Source of the DNA: Methylotenera sp.
GTDB lineage: Bacteria; Pseudomonadota; Gammaproteobacteria; Burkholderiales; Methylophilaceae
Length of the DNA stretch: 9,069 nucleotides
Direction: 5' to 3'
Assembly (NCBI GenBank): GCA_013816325.1
Contig: JACDEP010000087.1
Location: forward strand, 1-9,069
The notes under the pieces are model-generated. The model was not told where the DNA came from. It saw only the letters and a list, made by a program, of their open reading frames with translations, and searched no databases. Of this stretch, positions 1 to 6,350 are shown piece after piece. Numbering within the stretch: position 1 is the first letter of the stretch; each line of letters opens with the position of its first letter. Position numbers and translations under genes: made by a program.

Positions 1-337
1 TACTGCAGGCAGTTATAACTTCGCGGAAAGCTGTATTAAAGCGTATGTCAAATACGTTATTTTTTATAGTTTTTGTCAGAGAGTGCGATATCTTTAGTTC
101 ATCAAGAAATAAAACCATTCGCGGATCAGGACTCCACCACAGGATAGGGTCATTATCGCTGAACCAGGGAAAAATTCCTTGTCGGTATGCATCGACCAAT
201 CGCACAACAGATAGATCACCGCCGATAGCGATTAAACCGTTAGGTTCCGTTAAAGCGTTTGACAGCGGCGGGAAAGCGCAGTCAGTATCAATCGCTGTAA
301 CGCGACCAGTGGGTAATTCGTAATAGCCCTTAGTCAT
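1..337 (-). CDS. aat: Leucyl/phenylalanyl-tRNA-protein transferase, partial (C-terminal part beyond window start)
   Basis: Aat moves Leu or Phe from its charged tRNA onto proteins with an N-terminal Arg or Lys, marking them for ClpAP through the N-degron pathway in the cytoplasm. Translating the minus strand from ATG at 337-335 gives 112 residues with the family signature in order: FPPLSNALTEPNGLIAIGGD, then LSVVRLVDAYRQGIFPWFS, then the diagnostic PILWWSPDPRMVL, then AFREVITAC where the window stops. The usual protein is about 220-240 aa, so roughly the C-terminal half is missing. An in-frame TAA lies seven codons upstream and no other start codon intervenes, so this ATG is the start. The ribosome site is weak (GACGAAAAA). 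A plus-strand open frame at 45-323 is its antisense shadow. It is divergent from the 69-aa gene at 432. Confidence 0.95.
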   Translation of the reverse strand, partial: MTKGYYELPTGRVTAIDTDCAFPPLSNALTEPNGLIAIGGDLSVVRLVDAYRQGIFPWFSDNDPILWWSPDPRMVLFLDELKISHSLTKTIKNNVFDIRFNTAFREVITACS

Positions 338-431
338 TTTTTCGTCTGATTTAACTTATACGATATTCAATCATCACTTTGTCACATTCCACCGCTATAA
401 ATCAAGTATCGATTTTTTAGGGAGAGTAAGC

Positions 432-641
432 ATGAAATTAATCTATAAAAAAACACCAAAAGGCATAGGCGAAATCGCTTCTCGCACAGAAGGATTGGCA
501 TTGAGGCTACGCCCATATCTCATCGTGGTTGATAGAAATAAATCTGTCAAAGATTTAGTGACACTGAACCCGGTACTCAAGGATTTGCCACAAATATTAG
601 CCAATCTGCATGATCAAGGGTTTATCGCTACACATAATTGA
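432..641 (+). CDS. Small conserved-looking protein of unknown function (69 aa)
   Basis: I do not recognise a named family. The product is 69 aa, basic at the N-terminus (MKLIYKKTPKGIGEIASRT), with no cysteine, signal peptide or membrane segment. The order of elements (KTPKGIGEIASR, LRPYLIVVDRNKSVKDL, DLPQILANLHDQGFI) suggests a small winged-helix-like fold. It resembles short betaproteobacterial proteins I recall with a TPKG..EI..R..GL...LR..L..VDG pattern, but I cannot confirm that. A strong ribosome site (AGGGAGAG at 419-426, 5 nt spacer) and the absence of any better frame support it as a real gene. It is divergent from aat across 94 bp and ends 3 bp from the convergent stop of the HMA/MauE gene. 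Confidence 0.72.
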   Translation: MKLIYKKTPKGIGEIASRTEGLALRLRPYLIVVDRNKSVKDLVTLNPVLKDLPQILANLHDQGFIATHN

Positions 642-644
642 ATA

Positions 645-1388
645 TCACAGAACCAGCATCCATAAAGCCATGCCTGCCATCAGCAAATCTTCGATGATGG
701 TAACTGTACTCATAGGCAGGTTGAATACTGTGCCTAAGCAGGCGCAGCGTATTTTTTGCTTGTTAAGTACACTTCGGATCACTCCCAAACTTGAGAACGT
801 CATGACAATGAACGTCAACCAATTGGTAAATGCGGGCTGCCAAGCTAATAGGTATGCGAAGCCTAAACCAAGCTCAAGGAATGGGTAAATAAATCCATAA
901 GGTTTAAAGCGCATGGCAAGCAGGTCATACATGGCGTAACTAGCAGCAAAACTGCGCACATCCAACAATTTAAAAAATGAAAAGACCAAGAAAAAGCCAG
1001 CCATAAAATGCATCATCCAATGGCGAATATTAAATGGAAGTTCATCATTGGATCCGAGCTGTATAGCTAACGTGACAAAAGTAATGAAAGTAAAAATCAG
1101 TAACAAGGGATAATAAGTTGCGAGCCAATCTTTAGCCGGTTCATCATTTTTAGCTGGCTTGTCATTTACTTCTAGATTTGAATTTTCGATGATGCTTAAT
1201 TGATAATGACCAATGCCAGTCAAAGCTTTGTTCAATGTATCAATGTTTGCATTTGAGCCAGTAAGAGTTGCCAATGGGGGATCTAAAGTCACCTCTAAAT
1301 TATCCGCAAACCCTGCTAAAGTTGCCTTCACCTTGGCCACACAACCTCCGCAAGTCATACCTGATACTGTATATTTATTAATACTCAT
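645..1388 (-). CDS. HMA domain fused to a MauE/DoxX-like membrane domain
   Basis: The 247-aa product has an N-terminal heavy-metal-associated domain (residues 1-66) with the metal-binding motif GMTCGGC (Cys13, Cys16). A polar linker (about 67-88, two NDxPAK repeats) leads to a membrane part with about five hydrophobic segments (near 89-110, 123-143, 164-183, 188-206, 228-247). The membrane part resembles MauE/DoxX-type redox-associated proteins, where a cysteine pair is typical; here it is CAC (Cys215, Cys217) in IRCACLG. HMA domains usually bind Cu(I) or other soft metals, so handing metal or electrons to the membrane domain is plausible, but the substrate is unknown. A Met/His cluster, RHWMMHFM (122-129), sits at the start of the second hydrophobic segment. 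No copper ATPase or metal regulator lies nearby. The start ATG has only a weak ribosome site (GGAC) and sits inside a 12-bp palindrome. Confidence 0.85.
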   Translation of the reverse strand: MSINKYTVSGMTCGGCVAKVKATLAGFADNLEVTLDPPLATLTGSNANIDTLNKALTGIGHYQLSIIENSNLEVNDKPAKNDEPAKDWLATYYPLLLIFTFITFVTLAIQLGSNDELPFNIRHWMMHFMAGFFLVFSFFKLLDVRSFAASYAMYDLLAMRFKPYGFIYPFLELGLGFAYLLAWQPAFTNWLTFIVMTFSSLGVIRSVLNKQKIRCACLGTVFNLPMSTVTIIEDLLMAGMALWMLVL

Positions 1389-1394
1389 ATGAGT
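1383..1394. repeat. Perfect 12-bp palindrome over the start codon of the HMA/MauE gene
   Basis: ACTCATATGAGT is a perfect palindrome that includes the minus-strand ATG (1388-1386). It lies in the 52-bp gap between two divergent genes. It could be a short operator or simply chance; nothing further out extends the symmetry. Confidence 0.3.
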
Positions 1395-1440
1395 CCATAA
1401 TTAGGTTGAATATCAACAATATCGGGTGAAAGGTAGATAA

Positions 1441-1791
1441 ATGCAATATCTGATCATTAAATATCTGGTGACTGCTGGAGTAGTGGTGCTGGTTTCCGAG
1501 TTCGCGAAACGCAGCGATAAGCTTGGTAGCTTAGTTGCGGCTTTACCATTGGTCACGGTGCTTACGCTTATCTGGCTTTATGTGGAGCACCAGCCAACGA
1601 GCAAAATTGCTAATCATGCCTATTACACTTTTTGGTATGTGCTGCCGACTTTACCGATGTTCCTGCTTTTTCCTTACCTTCTACCGAAGTTTGGATTCAT
1701 ATCAACGCTCATTAGCTGCATAATTTTTACCATGCTAATTTTTGTGATATTTGCTTTAATTATCAGGCAGTTTGGTATCGATCTATTGTAA
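1441..1791 (+). CDS. DUF3147 family small integral membrane protein
   Basis: The 116-aa protein is almost entirely hydrophobic, with four predicted membrane helices (about 3-20, 29-48, 62-82, 86-108). It matches my memory of the DUF3147 family closely: an N-terminal IKYLVTAGVVVLVSEFAKRS, then GSLVAALPLVTVLTLIWLYV, then KIANHAYYTFWYVLPTLPMF, and a C-terminal RQFGIDLL. The function of the family is not known; a transport or membrane-maintenance role is only a guess. The start ATG has a ribosome site (AAAGGT at 1429-1434, 6 nt spacer). It is divergent from the HMA/MauE gene with 52 bp between start codons, so their promoters must be tightly packed. A smaller open frame at 1535-1723 in another frame is a shadow of this gene. 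Confidence 0.88.
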   Translation: MQYLIIKYLVTAGVVVLVSEFAKRSDKLGSLVAALPLVTVLTLIWLYVEHQPTSKIANHAYYTFWYVLPTLPMFLLFPYLLPKFGFISTLISCIIFTMLIFVIFALIIRQFGIDLL

Positions 1792-1903
1792 CGATATTTT
1801 TACAAAAAAAAGCTTTTTAATCATATCATTAGCGCGTAAAATGCGCGGCTTCACCGGTATATCATTTTGCCGGGCTACTAAGCTAAAACAGATCAAGCTA
1901 AAC

Positions 1904-1907
1904 AGGT
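1904..1907 (+). promoter_or_regulatory. Ribosome-binding site favouring a TTG start for ygiQ
   Basis: AGGT here lies 6 nt before TTG at 1913. The alternative ATG at 1931 has only GGAA about 11-12 nt upstream. The spacing favours TTG but does not prove it. Confidence 0.45.
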
Positions 1908-1912
1908 AATCT

Positions 1913-4099
1913 TTGGAACAATACTCAACAATGCTGGCCAAGCCGCTTCAGACCTACCGTCCTTATTGGGCGAAACGGTTTGGGCCTGCGCCAATCCTGC
2001 CTATGACACGTGCTGAAATGGACGCACTAGGCTGGGATAGCTGCGATATTATTCTAGTGACTGGTGACGCTTATATTGACCATCCAAGCTTTGGTATGGC
2101 ATTAGTCGGCCGATTGCTGGAAGGTCAGGGGTTCCGTGTGGGCATTATCGCTCAGCCAGATTGGCAGAACGCTAATGCTTTCAAGACATTAGGTAAGCCT
2201 AACCTGTATTTCGGTGTGACGGCCGGTAATATGGATAGCATGGTGAACCGTTATACTGCCGATCGCAAAATTCGCTCTGATGATGCTTATACGCCGGATG
2301 CCGCGCCAAATAAGCGGCCTGATAGGGCCGTGCTGGTTTACTCACAGCGTTGTCGCGAAGCGTTTCCGGATGTACCTCTAGTGGTTGGTAGCATTGAAGC
2401 CAGCTTACGCCGTATTGCGCATTACGATTACTGGAGCGATAAGGTACGCCGCAGTATCTTGGTCGATTCCAAGGCCGACATTTTGCTGTATGGCAACGCC
2501 GAACGTGCGTTGGTCGAATTGACGCATCGCCTCGCTAAAGGTGAAAAAGTTACTGAGATACAGGATATTCGCGGTACAGCATTCTTGCGCAAGCGCATTC
2601 CAGAAGGTTGGGATGAGATTGAAAGTACCAAGCTAGACCGTCCAGGCAACATTGACAAACCCATAGACCCATACGAAATGGGCCCACTTTCAAAAACAGG
2701 GGGCAAAGCTGATGCTAGCTGTGCAACTGCTGAAAGTCAGCCTAAAGCGGATTTACCTGCAGGTACCAAAGCCATTGAAATCGTGGTGAATACTCGATTA
2801 AAAGCGCCAAAAGCGGATAGAACTAAACAAGTAGTACGCCTACCTGATTACGAAGCAGTAGCGCAAGACCCGGTGTTATATGCGCATGCTTCTCGCGTGT
2901 TGCACTTGGAAGCCAATCCTGGCAACGCCCGGGCGCTCGTACAGAGACATGGCGATAGGGAAGTGTGGCTAAACCCGCCACCAATCCCGCTTACCACTAA
3001 AGAGATGGATTACGTGTACGACATGCCGTATGCACGTAAGCCGCATCCAATATACAAAAGTGCAAAAATTCCCGCATGGGAAATGATTCGCTTTAGCGTC
3101 AATATTATGCGTGGTTGCTTTGGCGGTTGTACGTTCTGCAGTATTACTGAGCATGAAGGGCGTATTATCCAAAGCCGTTCTGAAGAATCTATCCTGAAAG
3201 AAGTTGAAGAAATTCGCGATAAAGTAGAAGGCTTCACTGGCGTGATTTCTGACCTTGGCGGCCCAACTGCCAATATGTACCGTATTGCCTGTAAGAGCGA
3301 GAAAATCGAGCAATCCTGTCGTAAGTTAAGCTGTGTATATCCGGGTATTTGCGAAAATTTGAATACGGACCATAGCGCACTCATCCAGCTCTACCGCAAA
3401 GCACGTGCCATTAAAGGCGTGAAGAAGATCTTGGTGAGCTCGGGCTTGCGATACGACTTAGCCGTAAAATCCCCCGAATACGTGAAAGAGCTAGTACAGC
3501 ACCATGTAGGCGGTTACCTAAAGATAGCGCCTGAGCATAGTGAGGAAAACGTGCTCAGCAAAATGATGAAGCCTGGCATGGGCGCTTATGATGAATTTAA
3601 AGCCATGTTCGAGAAATTCAGTGCCGAAGCTGGTAAGAAGCAGTACCTGATTCCATACTTCATTGCCGCTCACCCCGGTACTACGGATGAAGACATGCTG
3701 AATCTGGCATTGTGGCTAAAAAAATATGACTTCAAGCTAGACCAAGTGCAAACCTTTACCCCTACACCAATGGCCATGGCAACGGCTATGTATCATTCGG
3801 GCAAGAATCCATTACGTAAAGTCACCGCTGATTCTGACGAAGTACCTATCCCTAAAGCCGGCAACGTGCGCAAGCTGCATAAGGCTTTTATTCGCTATCA
3901 CGACCCTAATAACTGGCCCATGTTACGTGAAGCACTTAAAAATATGGGCCGTGTCGATTTGATAGGCAATGGTAAACATCATCTTATCCCCGCTTGGCAG
4001 CCCCTGTCATCGAAACCCATCACCACTATACGGGGTGAAAAGCTAGAGCGAACTAACAGGCCGAGACGTGTGTCAGAAGGCAAACGTAAATATTCCTAA
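1913..4099 (+). CDS. ygiQ: YgiQ family (UPF0313) radical SAM protein
   Basis: The 728-aa protein is very close in layout to Escherichia coli YgiQ. The N-terminal Radical_SAM_N region carries MTRAEMDALGWDSCDIILVT, GDAYIDHPSFGMALVGRLLE and FGVTAGNMDSMVNRYTADRK. The radical SAM core holds the 4Fe-4S motif CFGGCTFC (Cys402, Cys406, Cys409) followed by SITEHEGRIIQSRS. The C-terminal part (KYDFKLDQVQTFTPTPMAMA, then RKLHKAFIRYHDPNNWP) matches the DUF3362 region. The family binds a cluster and cleaves S-adenosylmethionine, but its substrate is unknown. A lysine-rich, low-conservation stretch (about 260-305) between the domains is also variable in relatives. TTG at 1913 is the likely start; ATG at 1931 would shorten it by 6 residues without touching any conserved element. 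It appears monocistronic. Minus-strand frames inside it are shadows. Confidence 0.97.
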   Translation: MEQYSTMLAKPLQTYRPYWAKRFGPAPILPMTRAEMDALGWDSCDIILVTGDAYIDHPSFGMALVGRLLEGQGFRVGIIAQPDWQNANAFKTLGKPNLYFGVTAGNMDSMVNRYTADRKIRSDDAYTPDAAPNKRPDRAVLVYSQRCREAFPDVPLVVGSIEASLRRIAHYDYWSDKVRRSILVDSKADILLYGNAERALVELTHRLAKGEKVTEIQDIRGTAFLRKRIPEGWDEIESTKLDRPGNIDKPIDPYEMGPLSKTGGKADASCATAESQPKADLPAGTKAIEIVVNTRLKAPKADRTKQVVRLPDYEAVAQDPVLYAHASRVLHLEANPGNARALVQRHGDREVWLNPPPIPLTTKEMDYVYDMPYARKPHPIYKSAKIPAWEMIRFSVNIMRGCFGGCTFCSITEHEGRIIQSRSEESILKEVEEIRDKVEGFTGVISDLGGPTANMYRIACKSEKIEQSCRKLSCVYPGICENLNTDHSALIQLYRKARAIKGVKKILVSSGLRYDLAVKSPEYVKELVQHHVGGYLKIAPEHSEENVLSKMMKPGMGAYDEFKAMFEKFSAEAGKKQYLIPYFIAAHPGTTDEDMLNLALWLKKYDFKLDQVQTFTPTPMAMATAMYHSGKNPLRKVTADSDEVPIPKAGNVRKLHKAFIRYHDPNNWPMLREALKNMGRVDLIGNGKHHLIPAWQPLSSKPITTIRGEKLERTNRPRRVSEGKRKYS

Positions 4100-4178
4100 G
4101 AATTTCGCTGCTATGCGGTGTTGCATCTAAAAAGATTTACCCCTTACATATATACGGTGTTCTAATTTTTTATGCGCC

Positions 4179-4207
4179 TTGCCTTGCTTATCGCACCAAA
4201 TTTATAG
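4179..4207 (+). promoter_or_regulatory. Possible sigma-70-like promoter for the TraB/GumN gene
   Basis: TTGCCT (4179-4184) and TTATAG (4202-4207) are separated by 17 bp; TATAGC with an 18-bp spacer is the alternative. Both boxes are imperfect, so this is only a candidate. It sits in the 189-bp gap between ygiQ and the next gene. Confidence 0.2.
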
Positions 4208-4276
4208 CTAGCTATTAGATAGGGGTAAATGCCCTTAACGGGTAGAAATTTTAAATTGTCTATAGTGAGTGCTTTT

Positions 4277-4283
4277 AAGAGGA
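4277..4283 (+). promoter_or_regulatory. Ribosome-binding site that fixes the TraB/GumN start
   Basis: AAGAGGA lies 5 nt before ATG 4289 and 8 nt before ATG 4292. The longer in-frame ATG at 4229 has no such site and would put 20 extra residues in front of the signal peptide. Confidence 0.6.
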
Positions 4284-4288
4284 TAAAG

Positions 4289-5158
4289 ATGATGCCATTT
4301 GATTCTGATAAGTTACTAAAAAGTACCATCACTTTTTGTTTGCTCGCAATCTTCAGCGCTAATGTATTTGCAGAACAAGGCTTATTTTGGAAAGTAGAAG
4401 CGCCATCCGGTAAATCCATATATCTATTCGGCACCATGCATACCGATGATAACCGCGTCACCAACTTCTCACCCGCAATCAATAATGCATTACAGTCAGT
4501 GGATGCTTTCATGGTGGAAACGCTGGCGCCGAATGATCCGAGCGTGTTTATGATGCCTGACGGTAACCTGAAAGATGTATTGACTGAAAAGGAGTTAGAT
4601 AAAGTCTATGACCTTGCCGAGTTTCACGTGATGCATCGAGATGCGGCATTGCATATGAAACCCTGGTTATTGGCGGTAGTGTTTGATTCGCCCAAACCAC
4701 TTACTCCTTTTGCCCAAGATAACTTACTGATGACTAAGTCTGAAGATTTAGGTAAGGAGGTCATTGGTATTGAAGATACAAAAGAACATTTTGGCTTAAT
4801 GGATAGTTTTACCCTAGACGAGCAAGTGACTATGTTACGGGCGGTGTTAAAGCGCAGCCCTGCGACAAAAGAAAAAGACTTTGAACGACTAATGAGTGTT
4901 TATTTAGCAGGTGATGCTAAGAAGGTGGCAGCATTGGATGAAAAAATTACCGGTGGCATGTTGCCAGCGGCATTGTGGAACAAGATGCGTGAGAAGTTAA
5001 TTGATGGACGTAACGCCATAATGGCGCAGCGCATTATTGAGGAAGCAAAAAAGAAGAATGTATTTGTAGCGGTAGGCGCTTCACATTTGGCGGGCAGAGG
5101 CGGCATAGTTGCAAGGTTAAGAGATGCTGGTTATAAACTCATGCCTGTTACTCAATGA
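4289..5158 (+). CDS. TraB/GumN family protein, secreted
   Basis: From ATG 4289 the product is 289 aa (ATG 4292 is nearly as good). Residues 9-28 form a signal peptide with likely cleavage after NVFA (28), so the mature protein begins EQGLFWKV and should be periplasmic. Two family hallmarks are present: GTMH at 48-51 in SIYLFGTMHTDD, and VGASHLAGRGG at 262-272. TraB/GumN proteins share the EreA/TIKI-like fold, in which the GTMH histidine and the C-terminal histidine are thought to belong to a metal-dependent hydrolase site. The natural substrate in bacteria is unknown. Length is typical. It stands alone downstream of ygiQ and its stop overlaps the convergent DoxX-like gene by 7 bp. A frame opening at 4229 is longer but poorly supported. 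Confidence 0.93.
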   Translation: MMPFDSDKLLKSTITFCLLAIFSANVFAEQGLFWKVEAPSGKSIYLFGTMHTDDNRVTNFSPAINNALQSVDAFMVETLAPNDPSVFMMPDGNLKDVLTEKELDKVYDLAEFHVMHRDAALHMKPWLLAVVFDSPKPLTPFAQDNLLMTKSEDLGKEVIGIEDTKEHFGLMDSFTLDEQVTMLRAVLKRSPATKEKDFERLMSVYLAGDAKKVAALDEKITGGMLPAALWNKMREKLIDGRNAIMAQRIIEEAKKKNVFVAVGASHLAGRGGIVARLRDAGYKLMPVTQ

Positions 5159-5562
5159 TTATTTTCATATCTGCTGATTGAATCTGGTCGTGTGCACCAC
5201 CAGATTAGCCAAATCAATAAAGCTTGTATAGGGAAGCGGATGATCAGTAACCAAACGGGGATACTCGGAAACATATCCGGATGTTGATACATTTGCACAT
5301 TAGCTAGGGTTACAATTGCCGTGAGGAGCATTAAGCCATAACCCGCTAAGCTTCGCTTAGAAGGGACCCATAGCCCAATTGCACCTAATAATTCAAATGC
5401 TCCACTAATATAAACAGTAGCTAAGGGATAAGGAATGTACGGTGGGATAATGCGTAAAAATGGTTCTGGTATGGCAAAGTGGCATATGCCGCCAATAAAA
5501 AACCAGCTAAATACGAATAGCCGACCTGCGAATTTCCATCGTAATACGGAAGATTTTGTCAC
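5152..5562 (-). CDS. DoxX-like small membrane protein
   Basis: The 136-aa protein has four predicted membrane helices (about 11-27, 46-66, 71-90, 103-121). Its pattern is that of DoxX/YphA-like proteins: GGICHFAIPEPFLRIIPPYI after helix 1, then SGAFELLGAIGLWVP in helix 2, and ANVQMYQHP after helix 3. Proteins of this type are often linked to quinone or thiol redox functions, but the role of this subgroup is not established. The start is GTG at 5562, with no ATG available and no clear ribosome site. The gene begins 9 bp after the EncFtn-like gene stop, so translational coupling is likely. It is the last gene of the minus-strand run, and its end overlaps the TraB/GumN gene (5152-5158), leaving no room for a separate terminator. 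Confidence 0.88.
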   Translation of the reverse strand: MTKSSVLRWKFAGRLFVFSWFFIGGICHFAIPEPFLRIIPPYIPYPLATVYISGAFELLGAIGLWVPSKRSLAGYGLMLLTAIVTLANVQMYQHPDMFPSIPVWLLIIRFPIQALLIWLIWWCTRPDSISRYENNH

Positions 5563-5571
5563 ACTCGAATT

Positions 5572-5865
5572 TCAATCGGAATGCTTAGCTAATGGCTTAT
5601 CTGTAAAAAGATATTCTTTGATATAACCGGAAAATGTAGGGTCTTGGCGACGCACCCATTCAAACACCATTGCCGCATGCTCTTTTTCTTCATCGCGATT
5701 ATGAAGGAGTAAAGCTTTCAATTCTTCATTTTTAGTTGCATCAATACGCTGGTTATACCAATCAATCGCTTCTAGTTCTTCCATCAACGAAACAATGGCA
5801 CGATGCATATCTTTAGTTTGATCGCTTAAGTCTGAGCTATCTTCATGAAATCCGACATTAGACAT
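5572..5865 (-). CDS. Encapsulated-ferritin-like (EncFtn family) protein without an obvious targeting tail
   Basis: The 97-aa protein closely matches the EncFtn family of half-ferritins known from Rhodospirillum rubrum, which oxidise Fe(II) at a site formed between two subunits. The core is RAIVSLMEELEAIDWYNQR followed by HNRDEEKEHAAMVFEWVRR. By alignment from memory to R. rubrum (offset 2), the ferroxidase ligands are Glu30, Glu60 and His63, the entry-site glutamates Glu29 and Glu32, and the neighbouring aromatics Trp36 and Tyr37; all are kept. Family members usually end in a peptide that docks into an encapsulin shell, and the shell gene is normally adjacent. Here the protein ends YLFTDKPLAKHSD, which does not look like a docking peptide, and no encapsulin gene is in the window. 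The ribosome site is strong (AAGGAGT, 6 nt spacer). The neighbours are a membrane-anchored protein 17 bp upstream and a DoxX-like gene 9 bp downstream. Confidence 0.9.
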   Translation of the reverse strand: MSNVGFHEDSSDLSDQTKDMHRAIVSLMEELEAIDWYNQRIDATKNEELKALLLHNRDEEKEHAAMVFEWVRRQDPTFSGYIKEYLFTDKPLAKHSD

Positions 5866-5882
5866 TCTATAACTCCTTAAAA

Positions 5883-6347
5883 TTACTGTTTTTGTGCAGC
5901 CAGTTCTCGTATGTACTTAGAAAAGTCTGGGTCCTCACCTTGCAACAATCGTGGCAACATATACCGGAAATCATCACGTTCGCACCATTCACTCATATAG
6001 TCATCCCAAGATGCCCAGCGTCTTAACTGTTTACCAGACATATTTTCTTCATAGGCTAATAAATAAGCACGCTCAAAGAGGGAAATAAGGATTTCGAACA
6101 TCACTTGAATACGTTCGCTTTGTTCTTCTGAGAAATTGGTGATGGTATTTTGCGAGCGGAGTTTGAGGTCTGGATTTTGCATCACCAATTTGAGGAAATC
6201 GGTATAAGCATCGGAAAGTAGCTGATAGACTTCTTCCTCTTCATTTTCTCGCTCTTTGCGCTGTTGCCAAACGAAAGAGCTGATTGCTAAAGGTAAACCA
6301 AAGACTGTAACAATATAGCTAAATAGTTCCCAAGTTTCTAATTTCAT
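5883..6347 (-). CDS. Uncharacterised membrane-anchored cytoplasmic protein (154 aa)
   Basis: I do not recognise a named family. One hydrophobic helix at about 7-27 (LFSYIVTVFGLPLAISSFVW) is followed by a positive stretch (QQRKER), predicting an N-out/C-in anchor with the rest in the cytoplasm. The soluble part is helical and acidic (ENEEEEVYQLLSDAYTDFLK, then EEQSERIQVMFEILISLFER) and rich in aromatics later (RRWASWDDYMSEWCERDDFR). It ends with GEDPDFSKYIREL, resembling the DPTFSGYIKEY segment of the EncFtn-like protein encoded next. Its start lies 3 bp after the stop of the receiver gene with no clear ribosome site, pointing to translational coupling. Its position between a receiver and a ferritin suggests it links them at the membrane, but this is inference. 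Confidence 0.82.
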   Translation of the reverse strand: MKLETWELFSYIVTVFGLPLAISSFVWQQRKERENEEEEVYQLLSDAYTDFLKLVMQNPDLKLRSQNTITNFSEEQSERIQVMFEILISLFERAYLLAYEENMSGKQLRRWASWDDYMSEWCERDDFRYMLPRLLQGEDPDFSKYIRELAAQKQ

Positions 6348-6350
6348 TAT

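Noticed and set aside
45..323. Plus-strand open frame of 92 codons
   Set aside because: It is antisense to aat, whose minus-strand translation carries the family signature PILWWSPDPRMVL.
610..888. Plus-strand open frame of 92 codons
   Set aside because: It lies antisense to the C-terminal half of the HMA/MauE gene and overlaps the end of the 69-aa gene, with no recognisable protein pattern.
1804..1820. AAAAAGCTTTTT as a terminator after the DUF3147 gene
   Set aside because: The palindrome has no loop and only a single GC step, so it cannot form a stable terminator hairpin.
2969..3384. Two overlapping minus-strand frames of 114 and 124 codons
   Set aside because: Both lie inside the radical SAM core of ygiQ and read as shadow sequence.
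4136..4229. TTTACCCC and GGGGTAAA inverted pair in the gap before the TraB/GumN gene
   Set aside because: The 8-bp arms are 78 bp apart with no supporting structure; chance is likely.
4162..4512. Minus-strand frame of 116 codons over the ygiQ to TraB/GumN gap
   Set aside because: More than half is antisense to the TraB/GumN signal peptide and GTMH region; no ribosome site or family pattern.
5152..5865. Ferritin neighbour as a cryptic encapsulin shell gene
   Set aside because: The neighbouring genes encode a four-helix DoxX-like protein and a 154-aa membrane-anchored protein, both too small and of the wrong type for an HK97-fold shell.
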